A DNA stretch of 64,000 nt, from the NCBI RefSeq assembly GCF_900187945.1, contig NZ_FYEH01000018.1, positions 1 to 64,000 of the forward strand. Direction: 5' to 3'. Shown one piece after another: positions 24,697 through 32,922 of this stretch. Position numbers and translations under genes: made by a program. The notes under the pieces are model-generated. The model ran no database searches and was not told the origin of the DNA. It worked only from the letters and a program-made list of their open reading frames with translations. This DNA comes from Arboricoccus pini (GTDB lineage: Bacteria; Pseudomonadota; Alphaproteobacteria; Geminicoccales; Geminicoccaceae). Within the stretch, counting starts at the first letter, position 1, and each line of letters starts with the position of its first letter.

Positions 24697-25445
24697 GCGA
24701 CACGACCGCATTCGACGCCACCACCGAGGCGGCTCCCGATCCGATGCTGCGCCGCATCGCCGACAAGGATGCCGTCCTGGAGGCCGCCTTTACGAACGCC
24801 GCCTTCGACGGCTGGTCCTTGAAGACGCTCGAGCGTTCGACGCAGGAGGCGGGGCTCGACAAGATGCACGCGACCCGCCTCTTCCCGCGTGGCACCCACG
24901 ACCTTCTGGATTGGATCGACGATTGGGCCGACCGCCGCATGCTCGAGGCGGTGCCCGAGACCACGCTCCTCCGGGTCGGGATCAGGCGCCGCGTGGAACT
25001 GCTGATCGATGCCAGGCTCGATGTCCTGGGGCCGCACCAGGAAGGCCTGAGGCGGGCGCTCCTGACGCGCGGCCTGCCGCACAATGCCTTGGGCAGCCTG
25101 CGCAGCCTCTGGCGGACGGCGGACCGCATCTGGGATGCCGTCGGTGTCGACGAGGATCAGAGGAGCCTCAGCCACTATTCCCGCCGCGCGACGCTGGCGG
25201 CCCTGCTGGTCTCGATCATGCTCTACTGGTTCGAGGATCACTCGCCGCAGCATGTCGAGACGCGCGCCTTTGTCCGCCGTCGCCTGGACGACGTGTTGCG
25301 GCTCGGTAAAAGAGCCGGCTCGGCGCGGCAGATCCTGGATCGGCTGCCCCGTCTCCGTCCGCGCCTGAACACCCTGGTCGAGCGCTCGGGCTTCCACCCC
25401 GTTCGTCCCGGACACGGGCCGAAGCGTCCGACACGCGAGGTCTGA
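24693..25445 (+). CDS. COQ9-family (rpsU-divergently transcribed) protein
   Basis: A 250-residue protein of the COQ9 family. In eukaryotes COQ9 binds lipid and assists COQ7 in ubiquinone synthesis; the bacterial members were first noted as 'rpsU-divergently transcribed'. The TetR-like N-terminal part includes [23 protein letters not shown], and the family C-terminal segment DRIWDAVG...[23 protein letters not shown] is present. The basic tail (about residues 228-250) is not conserved. It is translationally coupled to def. A ubiquinone role here is inferred from family. Confidence 0.85.
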   Translation: MSDTTAFDATTEAAPDPMLRRIADKDAVLEAAFTNAAFDGWSLKTLERSTQEAGLDKMHATRLFPRGTHDLLDWIDDWADRRMLEAVPETTLLRVGIRRRVELLIDARLDVLGPHQEGLRRALLTRGLPHNALGSLRSLWRTADRIWDAVGVDEDQRSLSHYSRRATLAALLVSIMLYWFEDHSPQHVETRAFVRRRLDDVLRLGKRAGSARQILDRLPRLRPRLNTLVERSGFHPVRPGHGPKRPTREV

Positions 25446-25452
25446 GCGGGCG

Positions 25453-26001
25453 CTAGAACGCCGCCGCCGCCCTGCTCGCCACGTAGGTCCTGATGTCGGC
25501 GGGCCAGTCGGCGATCTCCGCCTGGAACTTCAGGCGGTCGCCGGCATAGAGAGCGCGCAGCGCCTCCTCGTAACCCGGTCGGTCGCCCGCCAGGGCGGAC
25601 ATTAGCCGGTAGGCTCGATCCCTGGCCTGTCGCTTGTGGTCGGCCTCCTCGTTGGCATGCCTTGCCTGGTCGACCAGCTTGCGCAATGCCACCGAGGCGC
25701 CCCCGGGCTGCTGCGCCAGCCATTCCCAGTGGCGGGGCAGGAGGGTCACCTCGCGGGCGACCACGCCGAGCCGAGGCCGGCCTGGCCCCCGCCGCTCCGA
25801 CGGGGCGCCGTCCTCCCGGGCCAGCCAGGCAAGGCGTTGCCATTCCACGATTTCGCTCGTGGCATCGGCGAAGATCAGGATCTGCGCGTCGTTGCCGGCC
25901 AAGGTTTCGAGGGCTTCCATCGTCGCCGCGGCCGTGCCTCGCGCCACGAGGCGGTCGCCGTCGAACGCCACGTAGCTTCTTTCGTCTAGGCTCTCATTCA
26001 T
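25453..26001 (-). CDS. DUF2239 family protein
   Basis: A 182-residue cytoplasmic protein of unknown function. The family-typical centre GRGPGRPRLGVVAREVTLLPRHWEWLAQQPGGASVALRKLVDQARR-like (residues 76-120) contains an AT-hook-like RGPGRPRLG and a helix pair resembling a DNA-binding arm. The N-terminus, YVAFDGDRLVARG, is a short beta unit. The ATG at 26001 has GGGAAG upstream and gives the expected N-terminus. It is convergent with the COQ9 gene, 7 bases away, and divergent from an SDR gene. DNA binding is a guess from composition. Confidence 0.75.
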   Translation of the reverse strand: MNESLDERSYVAFDGDRLVARGTAAATMEALETLAGNDAQILIFADATSEIVEWQRLAWLAREDGAPSERRGPGRPRLGVVAREVTLLPRHWEWLAQQPGGASVALRKLVDQARHANEEADHKRQARDRAYRLMSALAGDRPGYEEALRALYAGDRLKFQAEIADWPADIRTYVASRAAAAF

Positions 26002-26077
26002 GCGGGCTGCTTCCCTGCTTCCCAGCTTTCTCGACCTATATACGCTGGCGGCGGATAAAGTCTTAGTATTATCCGGG

Positions 26078-26083
26078 TATAAT
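26078..26083 (+). promoter_or_regulatory. Consensus -10 element for the SDR gene
   Basis: A perfect TATAAT lies 20 bases before the SDR start codon in an AT-rich gap. No good -35 element is found at 16-18 bases upstream, so an activator may be needed. Confidence 0.35.
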
Positions 26084-26102
26084 TCATGCAAGGGACAGGA
26101 TC

Positions 26103-26942
26103 ATGACGCACGCAGCGCTGGCTTCAGGGCAGGTCGCCCTCCTGACGGGCGCCGCCAGCGGCATCGGGCTCGCGGCCGCGACGCGCTTTGCCGGCTTCGG
26201 CATGAAGCTTGTCATCGTCGACATCGACGCCAACGCTCTTGCCAAAGCCGAAGGCGAACTCCTGGCGGCCGGCGCGCCAGAGGTCATGGCGGCCGTCGTC
26301 GACGTCGCCGATGCTGCGGCGATGCGCGCCCTCGCCAACCGGGTTGCCCAGGTCTTCGGGCCGCTATCGGTGCTGATGAACAACGCAGGTAGGGAAGGCG
26401 GGGGCGAACTCCTGGGCGATCCGACCCGTTTCAAGGCGATCCTGGACACCAATCTCGGCGGCGTCGTCAACGGCATCCAGGCCTTCGTGCCCGCGATGAT
26501 CGAGGCGGCCAAGCCCGGTCTCGTCATCAATACCGGCTCCAAGCAAGGCATTACCACCCCGCCCGGAGACACCGCCTATAACGCGAGCAAGGCGGCGATC
26601 AAGGTCGTCACCGAGGCGCTGGCGCATGACCTCAGGCAGCATCCGGGGCTGCCGATCACCGCCCACCTGCTCATTCCCGGCTTCACCTTCACTGGCTTCA
26701 CCCGCGTGCGGACGGACATCAAGCCCGACGCCGCGTGGCTGCCCGAGCAGGTCATCGACTTCATGCTGCCGGCCATCGAGCGCGGCGACTTCTACATCTT
26801 GTGCCCGGACAACGATGTCACCCGGGCGATGGACGAGAAACGCATCGCCTGGGCAGCGGGCGACCTCATCGAGAATCGCCCGGCTCTTTCCCGCTGGCAC
26901 CCGGACTACGCGGGGGCGTTCAAGCAGTTCATGGAGAGCTGA
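26103..26942 (+). CDS. Short-chain dehydrogenase/reductase
   Basis: A 279-residue classical SDR with a Rossmann fold. Cofactor motif TGAASGIG is at about residues 15-22; Asp39 in VIVDID favours NAD over NADP. The NNAGREGG segment is typical, and the YNASKAA stretch carries the catalytic Tyr and Lys, with Ser in INTGSKQG. It is longer than the 250-residue norm at the C-terminus (KRIAWAAGDLIENRPALSRWHPDY). The substrate alcohol or ketone is unknown. It stands alone, convergent with ilvD. Confidence 0.85.
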   Translation: MTHAALASGQVALLTGAASGIGLAAATRFAGFGMKLVIVDIDANALAKAEGELLAAGAPEVMAAVVDVADAAAMRALANRVAQVFGPLSVLMNNAGREGGGELLGDPTRFKAILDTNLGGVVNGIQAFVPAMIEAAKPGLVINTGSKQGITTPPGDTAYNASKAAIKVVTEALAHDLRQHPGLPITAHLLIPGFTFTGFTRVRTDIKPDAAWLPEQVIDFMLPAIERGDFYILCPDNDVTRAMDEKRIAWAAGDLIENRPALSRWHPDYAGAFKQFMES

Positions 26943-26943
26943 G

Positions 26944-26974
26944 GCTCCGGAGGCGACGTAAGGCCCCCCGGAGC
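26944..26974. terminator. Candidate bidirectional hairpin between SDR and ilvD
   Basis: GCTCCGG and CCGGAGC arms (7 bp) flank a 17-base loop, immediately after the SDR stop and before the convergent ilvD stop. There is no T-run. Confidence 0.35.
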
Positions 26975-26982
26975 GGTAAGGG

Positions 26983-28839
26983 TCAGCGGCGCCGCAACTG
27001 ACTGACGTCGCGCACCGCGCCGCGCGCGGCACTGGTCGTGAGTGCCGCATAGGCCTTAAGGGCCACCGACACCTTGCGATCGCGTGCCGCCGGCTGCCAT
27101 GCCTTGTCGGGTCCAAGCGCCTCCATGGCGGCACGGCGCGCCTCGAGCTCGGCATCCTCGATCATCAGCATGATGGAGCGATTGGGGATGTCGATTTCGA
27201 TGATGTCGCCTTCCTCGACGAGGCCGATGGCTCCGCCTTCGGCCGCTTCCGGCGAGACATGGCCGATCGAGAGACCCGATGAGCCGCCGGAGAACCGGCC
27301 GTCCGTTACGAGCGCGCAGACCTTCCCCAGGCCCTTCGACTTCAGATAGCTGGTCGGGTAGAGCATTTCCTGCATGCCGGGGCCGCCTTTGGGCCCCTCG
27401 TAGCGGACCAGGACGACGTCGCCGGGCACGATCTTGCCACCCAGAATGCCCTCGACGGCGGCGTCCTGGCTCTCGAAGATGCGAGCGGGACCCTTGAAGG
27501 TCAAAATCGAGGCATCCACACCGGCCGTCTTCACGATGCAGCCATCGCGCGCGATGTTGCCATAGAGGACGGCCAGACCGCCATCCTGCGAGAAGGCATG
27601 CGCCTTGTCACGGATGACGCCGGCTGCCCTGTCGGTGTCGAGCTCGCGCCAGCGCGCCGACTGGCTGAACGCTACCTGCGTCGGCACGCCGCCCGGCGCC
27701 GCCCGATAAAAGCTGTCGACCTCGGCGGTCGGCTGGCCGCGCACGTCCCAGCGGGCCAGGGCTGCTTTCATGGTGGGCTCGTGCACGGTCGAGACGCTCG
27801 TATCGATCAGGCCCGCGCGATCGAGCTCGGCCAGGATGCCCATGATGCCACCCGCCCGATGCACGTCCTCGACATGCACGTCGGCGACGGCGGGTGCCAC
27901 CTTGCAGAGCACGGGCACGCGACGCGAGAGCCGGTCGATGTCGGCCATCTTGAAGGGGATCTCGCCCTCCTCGGCGGCCGCCAGGAGATGGAGGACCGTG
28001 TTGGTCGAGCCGCCCATCGAGATGTCGAGGGTCATCGCATTCTCAAAGGCGGCCAACGAGGCGATATTGCGCGGCAGCACGCTTGCATCGTCCTGCTCGT
28101 AATAGCGCCTTGCCAGATCGACGATCAGCCAGCCGGCTTCCTTGAAGAGTCGCTCGCGATCGGCGTGCGTCGCCAGGACCGTGCCGTTGCCGGGCAGTGC
28201 CAGGCCCAGGGCCTCGGTCAGGCAGTTCATCGAATTGGCGGTGAACATGCCCGAGCAGGAACCGCAGGTCGGACAGGCGGAGCGCTCGATCGTTTGGACT
28301 TCGTCGTCGGTGATCGAGCCGTCGGCCGCGGCCACCATCGCGTCGATCAGGTCCATCGAGCGGGTCTTGCCGCGATGGAGCACCTTGCCCGCTTCCATGG
28401 GGCCGCCGGAGACGAAGATGACCGGCACGTTCAGGCGCATCGCCGCCATCAGCATGCCGGGCGTGATCTTGTCGCAATTGGAGATGCAGACGATGGCATC
28501 GGCGCAATGCGCGTTCACCATGTATTCGACGGCATCGGCGATGATCTCGCGGGACGGCAGGCTGTAGAGCATGCCGTCATGGCCCATGGCGATACCGTCA
28601 TCGACGGCGATCGTGTTGAACTCCTTGGCGACGCCGCCCGCCTTCTCGATCTCGCGCGCTACGAGTTGGCCCAGATCCTTCAGATGCACATGGCCGGGCA
28701 CGAACTGGGTGAAGGAGTTGGCAATGGCGATGATCGGCTTGCCGAAATCATCGTCCTTCATGCCAGTCGCACGCCAAAGGCCGCGCGCACCGGCCATGTT
28801 GCGGCCATGGGTGGTGGTGCGGGAACGATAGGCGGGCAT
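26983..28839 (-). CDS. ilvD: Dihydroxy-acid dehydratase
   Basis: A 618-residue iron-sulfur enzyme that converts 2,3-dihydroxy-isovalerate (and the methylvalerate analogue) to 2-oxo acids in valine, leucine and isoleucine synthesis. Cluster cysteines are seen in [13 protein letters not shown] (Cys118, Cys122) and [30 protein letters not shown] (Cys189, 192, 195). The C-terminal [19 protein letters not shown] and the [12 protein letters not shown]-type motifs are present. Length is that of E. coli IlvD rather than the shorter sugar-acid dehydratases. It is single-gene, with its own promoter region. Confidence 0.95.
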   Translation of the reverse strand: MPAYRSRTTTHGRNMAGARGLWRATGMKDDDFGKPIIAIANSFTQFVPGHVHLKDLGQLVAREIEKAGGVAKEFNTIAVDDGIAMGHDGMLYSLPSREIIADAVEYMVNAHCADAIVCISNCDKITPGMLMAAMRLNVPVIFVSGGPMEAGKVLHRGKTRSMDLIDAMVAAADGSITDDEVQTIERSACPTCGSCSGMFTANSMNCLTEALGLALPGNGTVLATHADRERLFKEAGWLIVDLARRYYEQDDASVLPRNIASLAAFENAMTLDISMGGSTNTVLHLLAAAEEGEIPFKMADIDRLSRRVPVLCKVAPAVADVHVEDVHRAGGIMGILAELDRAGLIDTSVSTVHEPTMKAALARWDVRGQPTAEVDSFYRAAPGGVPTQVAFSQSARWRELDTDRAAGVIRDKAHAFSQDGGLAVLYGNIARDGCIVKTAGVDASILTFKGPARIFESQDAAVEGILGGKIVPGDVVLVRYEGPKGGPGMQEMLYPTSYLKSKGLGKVCALVTDGRFSGGSSGLSIGHVSPEAAEGGAIGLVEEGDIIEIDIPNRSIMLMIEDAELEARRAAMEALGPDKAWQPAARDRKVSVALKAYAALTTSAARGAVRDVSQLRRR

Positions 28840-29005
28840 CGGACGAGTTCCTTGGAAGGCTGTGAGAGAGAGCGGTTTTAGGCCATATCGTCACGCTTGC
28901 TAAGATGTCTTCGTCCTCAGTTCATGTTGAAGGTTTGCAATCCCACGCAGTTCCGCCCTAGTTTTGATCGCGAAAAAGATAAATCGTAACCCTCGATCGG
29001 CTTTG

Positions 29006-29386
29006 GTGGGCGTGGATCAGACGGCAGGCAGACTCTCCTTGCGGGTCGATTTCCTGGGCGGCACGCCGGAACGGCGCCTGGGGCCGGGCAAGATAGCCCT
29101 TTTGGAGGCGATCGCGCGGACGGGCTCGATCTCGGCTGCCGGGCGCTCGCTCGGCATGTCCTACAAGCGCGCCTGGGATCTGACCGATGCCATGAACCGT
29201 CTCTTCAAGGCGCCCGTGGTCGAGACACGCAGCGGCGGCCGCGATCATGGCGGTGCTGTGCTGACGACGACCGGCCAATGCGTGCTCGAGACCTACCGTG
29301 CCCTCGAGGTCAGGGCGATGTCGGCGGCAGACACGCATCTGGCGGCGCTAGCCGAGCTTCTGGCAACGCCCAGCGCCGACGGCTGA
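29006..29386 (+). CDS. modE: ModE-type winged-helix molybdate regulator, DNA-binding domain only
   Basis: About 126 residues matching only the N-terminal DNA-binding half of ModE: LGPGKIALLEAIARTGSISAAGRSLGMSYKRAWDLTDAMNRLF, then the wing with ETRSGGRDHGGAVLTTTGQ. The C-terminal Mop-like molybdate-binding domains are missing, so sensing must be indirect or use another protein. The start is unclear: GTG at 29006 or 29012, or TTG at 28964, are in frame and none has a good ribosome site. It sits beside modCBA, and a ModE-type operator precedes modA, so repression of modABC is likely. Confidence 0.78.
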   Translation: MGVDQTAGRLSLRVDFLGGTPERRLGPGKIALLEAIARTGSISAAGRSLGMSYKRAWDLTDAMNRLFKAPVVETRSGGRDHGGAVLTTTGQCVLETYRALEVRAMSAADTHLAALAELLATPSADG

Positions 29387-29396
29387 ACGAGCTCGG

Positions 29397-29603
29397 CCCC
29401 ATCTCGTAGATCACGGCCATCAGGACGAGGGCAAAGTCGGCAGGACGCCGACGAAGATCAAGCTCCAAAAAGGGCGCCAGCGGCGTGTCGCGGGCCCCGA
29501 TGAGTGCCGTCTCCGCGGCACCTGTCAGCCTCGATGCGGCGATCATGAAAAGGAGCCCCAACTGGGTCTGGGTGATCCCGAAGGTCGCCAAGCATGCCCT
29601 CAT
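29397..29603 (-). pseudogene. Remnant of an EamA/DMT transporter C-terminal half
   Basis: A 69-codon stretch reads TFGITQTQLGLLFMIAASRLTGAAETALIGARDTPLAPFLEL and then ALVLMAVIYEMG. The segment with 'AAE.ALIGA.ETPLAPLW' and a following hydrophobic helix is the penultimate region of EamA-repeat proteins. Upstream and downstream parts of the transporter are absent, and the frame ends in unrelated sequence overlapping modE. It is therefore a decayed fragment, unrelated in function to the molybdate genes on either side. Confidence 0.6.
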
Positions 29604-29700
29604 TGGGGCTCGGTACGTTAAGGGCCGCCAGCGGTGCCGCGATGGGCGGTGAGCAGGGAGGCGGCCGCTACAATGGGGCGAGCGCCGGTCGACTCTGAGC

Positions 29701-30789
29701 CTAGCGATCCGAAGCGCGTGCCAGTGTCATCGCTTTGATGAGGGCCACGACCTGCTGGCCCGGGGCCAGCGCCAAGTCGACCAGGGCTTCCTTGGTGATC
29801 AGTGAGGCCAGGCGCTGGCCGGCCGCGTCCAACTCGATCAGCACATCCACGCCCGCCTGCGGCTCGATCCGTACGATGCGGCAGGTCAGGCGGTTGCGGA
29901 TGCTGAGCCCCCGCACGCTGCCCGTCGCCAGGGCCACGTCCCGGGCCTTCACGTGCAGTCTTTCGCTTGCCCCCACGCGAAGACCGTTCGCGACCGGCAG
30001 GTGCATCATTCCGGCCGGATGCGCCAGACGCTGGACGCCGTCCTCCGGTGGACCCTGAACACTGGCCCTGAGCAGGGCGCTTACTTCGTGCCGGCCGGTC
30101 AGACGTTGCAACGCCGGATCACCGAGGACGGTCTCGACAGGCGCGCAGCTTAGAACGCGGCCTTGGTTCAGGAGCACGAGCGTATCCGCCAGCCGCACCA
30201 CTTCGTCCACGTCGTGTGTGACGTAAACGATGGGAAGGCGCGCTTCGCGGCAGAGCCGTTCGAGATAAGGAAGGATCTCCAGCCGCCGCGGCTGGTCCAG
30301 CGAGGCCAGCGGCTCGTCCATTAAAAGGAGGCGCGGTGCCGAGAGGAGCGCCCGACCGATGGCGACGCGCTGCGTCTCGCCGCCGGAAAGGGCAGCCGGC
30401 CTGCGATCCAGCAGATGGCCGATGCCCAAAAGCTCGATGATCGCCGACTCGTCCTGATGGACGGCATCGGCTGGTGCCAAGTCGCGACCGTAATGCAGGT
30501 TCTGCCTGACCGTCATGTGTGGGAAGAGGCGCGCATCCTGAAAGACATAGCCGATGCGACGGCGGTGGGGCGGAAGGTGGAAGCGCTTGGCAGTGTCGAG
30601 CAGGACGGCCTCGCCGACGACGATCCGCCCGTGCCTTGGCTGGCGCAGGCCGGCAATAAGGCTGACGAGCGTGGTCTTGCCGCTGCCCGAGGGGCCAAAG
30701 AGGGCGGTGACGCCGTCAGGTGCTGCAAAGCTGACCTCCAGGGTGAAGGCGCCCTGGGTATGGTCGAGATTGACCTCGAGGGCACTCAT
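29701..30789 (-). CDS. modC: Molybdate ABC transporter ATP-binding protein
   Basis: A 362-residue ATPase. Walker A GPSGSGKTT is at about residue 33, signature ALSGGETQRVAIGRALL, Walker B LLMDEPLASLD and H-loop VYVTHDVDEVVRLAD are intact. From about residue 290 a TOBE/Mop domain (ASERLHVKARDVALATGSVRGLSIRNRL...) provides the oxyanion-binding fold typical of ModC. It overlaps modB by 4 bases and is the last gene of the modABC operon. It powers molybdate uptake for molybdenum-cofactor enzymes. Confidence 0.93.
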   Translation of the reverse strand: MSALEVNLDHTQGAFTLEVSFAAPDGVTALFGPSGSGKTTLVSLIAGLRQPRHGRIVVGEAVLLDTAKRFHLPPHRRRIGYVFQDARLFPHMTVRQNLHYGRDLAPADAVHQDESAIIELLGIGHLLDRRPAALSGGETQRVAIGRALLSAPRLLLMDEPLASLDQPRRLEILPYLERLCREARLPIVYVTHDVDEVVRLADTLVLLNQGRVLSCAPVETVLGDPALQRLTGRHEVSALLRASVQGPPEDGVQRLAHPAGMMHLPVANGLRVGASERLHVKARDVALATGSVRGLSIRNRLTCRIVRIEPQAGVDVLIELDAAGQRLASLITKEALVDLALAPGQQVVALIKAMTLARASDR

Positions 30790-31484
30790 GCCTGGCCGAG
30801 GCGCCTTGCAGCGTAGCGCGCCATGCCTTCCGATGCGGCCAAAGCCAGCAGCGAGATGACGACGGCCACCAGCGTCAGGCGAAGCGCACCGGCATCGCCG
30901 CCCGGCACCTGAGTGTAGGTATAGATGGCGGCCGGCAAGGTTTGCGTTTCGCCCGGGATGTTGGAGACGAAGGTGATCGTGGCGCCGAACTCGCCCAGCG
31001 CCTTGGCAAAGCAGAGGACCACGCCGGCGAGGATGCCCGGCAGCATCAGGGGCAAGGTGATCGAGAGGAACACGCGTACCGGCGAGGCGCCGAGCGTTCC
31101 GGCTGCTGCTTCAAGCCGCTGGTCGACCGCCTCCAAGGAGAGACGGATCGCCCGGACCAGGAGCGGAAATCCCATGACGGCGCAGGCCAGTGCCGCGCCG
31201 GTCCAGCGAAAGGCGAAGGTGAAGCCGAACCAGCTCCAGAGATAGGCGCCGATGGCGCCGCGCCGGCCGAACAGGAGCAGGAGGATATAGCCCGTCACGA
31301 CAGGCGGCAGCACGAGCGGCGCGTGGATGAGGCCATCCAGGAGCGCGCGGCCCGGAAAGCGCCGCCTTGCCAGGAGCCACGCGGCGGCGATGCCAAAGGG
31401 CAGGGCACCGAAGGTGGCAAGGAGCGCCACTCTCAAGCTTAGGAGGATCGCCGTCTGTTCGTCGGGGGTGAAGGCACTGAGCAT
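30786..31484 (-). CDS. modB: Molybdate ABC transporter permease
   Basis: A 232-residue permease with five to six helices. LSLRVALLATFGALPFGIAAAWLLARR opens the chain, followed by the ModB-specific LIHAPLVLPPVVTGYILLLLFGRRGAIG. The ATPase-coupling loop is LEAAAGTLGASPVRVFLSITLPLMLPG, and KALGEFGATITFVSNIPGETQTLP follows. It lies 19 bases after modA and overlaps modC. Confidence 0.93.
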   Translation of the reverse strand: MLSAFTPDEQTAILLSLRVALLATFGALPFGIAAAWLLARRRFPGRALLDGLIHAPLVLPPVVTGYILLLLFGRRGAIGAYLWSWFGFTFAFRWTGAALACAVMGFPLLVRAIRLSLEAVDQRLEAAAGTLGASPVRVFLSITLPLMLPGILAGVVLCFAKALGEFGATITFVSNIPGETQTLPAAIYTYTQVPGGDAGALRLTLVAVVISLLALAASEGMARYAARRLGQA

Positions 31485-31503
31485 CTGGATCGCAAAGCGG
31501 CGC

Positions 31504-32304
31504 TCAGTTGCTCGTGCCGTCCAGCACGGTGAAGCCCTGCCGTTCGAAGGCAGCCTTGGCGGCGGGCGAGCGCAGGAAGGTCAGATAATCGCGCGCGCCC
31601 GACTCGTTGGCAGCATCTTTCAAGATAGCCGCCGGATAGATGATGGGCGGGTGGCTATCGAGGGGGAAGGTGCCGATGATCTTGACGCCGGGCTCGGCCG
31701 TGGCGTCGGTCGCGTAGACGATGCCCAGAGGGGCCTCGCCCCTGGCGACCAGCGCCAGCGCCGCGCGCACGCTCTCAGACTGGGCCAGATGGTCCTTAAC
31801 CTTCGGCCAGGCGCCGAGCTTCTCAAGCGCGGCCTTGCCATATTTGCCGCAAGGCACCGAGTCGACCTGGCCCATCGCCAGTCGGCCGCCGGCCAGGAGC
31901 GGGCTTGGATCGAAGCCCGGGCCGATCTCGACCTTATCGGTCTTGAAGTCCTTGGCGGCGACGAGCACGATGCGGTTGGCCAGAAGGTCGGTGCGCGTCT
32001 CCTTTTCGATCAGGGAGCGATCGGCCAGATAGTTCATCCAGTCCTGGTCGGCGGAGATGAAGACGTCGACAGGTGCCCCTTGCTCGATCTGCTTGGCCAG
32101 GGCCGAGCTGCCGGCGTAGCTGGCCTTGACCTGGACCTTGGTCTTGGTCGCGTAGGCTTGGTCGATCTCGTCCATCGCGTTCTTGAGGCTGGCGGCCCCG
32201 AAGGCGGTGAGCGTGCCTTCGGCTGCCATGAGGCGGGCTTGCGGCCATGCCAGGATCAAGGCCGCGAGCAGGGCCGCCTTCAAAATGCCGAACCGTCGCA
32301 TCAT
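31504..32304 (-). CDS. modA: Molybdate ABC transporter substrate-binding protein
   Basis: A 266-residue periplasmic binding protein for molybdate/tungstate. The signal peptide is MMRRFGILKAALLAALILAWPQARLMAA. The mature chain has LTAFGAASLKNAMDEI (ligand Ser/Ala loop), YAGSSALAKQIEQGAPVDVFISAD, and the later LAMGQVDSVPCGKYGKAAL and GEAPLGIVYATDA segments. Two adjacent ATGs exist (32304 and 32301); GAGGAG is 3 or 6 bases upstream, respectively, which slightly favours 32301. It is first in modABC, under a ModE-type operator. Confidence 0.93.
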   Translation of the reverse strand: MMRRFGILKAALLAALILAWPQARLMAAEGTLTAFGAASLKNAMDEIDQAYATKTKVQVKASYAGSSALAKQIEQGAPVDVFISADQDWMNYLADRSLIEKETRTDLLANRIVLVAAKDFKTDKVEIGPGFDPSPLLAGGRLAMGQVDSVPCGKYGKAALEKLGAWPKVKDHLAQSESVRAALALVARGEAPLGIVYATDATAEPGVKIIGTFPLDSHPPIIYPAAILKDAANESGARDYLTFLRSPAAKAAFERQGFTVLDGTSN

Positions 32305-32311
32305 CGTCTCC

Positions 32312-32337
32312 TCGTTATATACCCGCGCATATCACGA
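32312..32337 (-). promoter_or_regulatory. ModE-type operator upstream of modA
   Basis: Half-sites CGTTATATA and CATATCACG are separated by 6 bases. The first matches the E. coli ModE consensus half exactly; the second matches its inverse at 7 of 9 positions. It lies 8 bases from the modA start, where bound ModE would block transcription when molybdate is plentiful. A modE-like gene is nearby. Confidence 0.75.
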
Positions 32338-32351
32338 TGGCGGCCGGTGCG

Positions 32352-32891
32352 TCATCCGGCATAAGCCCGGATATCGGCCAGCGCTTCTGCGACCAGTGTC
32401 TCGACGTCTGACCCGAGGTCGAGGATCAGGGCATTCTCACTCGGCAGGGGCTTTTCGAAATCGGCCAGTTGGCTGTCCAGGAGAGCCGGCGGCATGTAGT
32501 GGCCCTTACGCTTTTGCAGGCGCGACGCGATCAGTTCCTTGTCGCCGAAGAGGCAGATGAAGCGGATCGGCATGCCAGCCGCCGCCACCAGCCTGGCGCG
32601 GTAGCTGCGCTTCAGGGCTGAGGACGCGTTAACGACGCCGCCTTTCGCTCTCGCGGCCTGCCCGATCGCCTCCCCCAGTCGGTCGAGCCAGGGCCATCGG
32701 TCCTCATCGTGGAGGGGGATGCCGGCCGTCATCTTGTCGATATTGGCCTTGGGATGGAACTGGTCGCCTTCGAGAAAAGGCACGCCCAGGATCTCGGCGA
32801 GCCTGCCGCCGATCGTCGACTTGCCCGAGCCCGAGACGCCCATGACGATGACGGCGAAGGGACGGTGCGGCGCAGCGGCAACGGGATCCAT
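32352..32891 (-). CDS. gntK: Gluconokinase
   Basis: A 179-residue P-loop kinase that converts gluconate to 6-phosphogluconate with ATP. Walker A is MGVSGSGKST near residue 20. The substrate region LEGDQFHPKANIDKMTAGIPLHDEDRWPWL is the GntK hallmark; CLFGDKELIASRLQKRKGHYMPPALLDSQ and a final lid segment follow. The start at 32891 has GGAG upstream. It is followed upstream by a DHA2 exporter gene 31 bases away on the same strand, but no gluconate transporter or dehydratase lies nearby. Confidence 0.92.
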   Translation of the reverse strand: MDPVAAAPHRPFAVIVMGVSGSGKSTIGGRLAEILGVPFLEGDQFHPKANIDKMTAGIPLHDEDRWPWLDRLGEAIGQAARAKGGVVNASSALKRSYRARLVAAAGMPIRFICLFGDKELIASRLQKRKGHYMPPALLDSQLADFEKPLPSENALILDLGSDVETLVAEALADIRAYAG

Positions 32892-32922
32892 GACAACTCC
32901 GGAAGGGAAGATCGAGGCGGTC

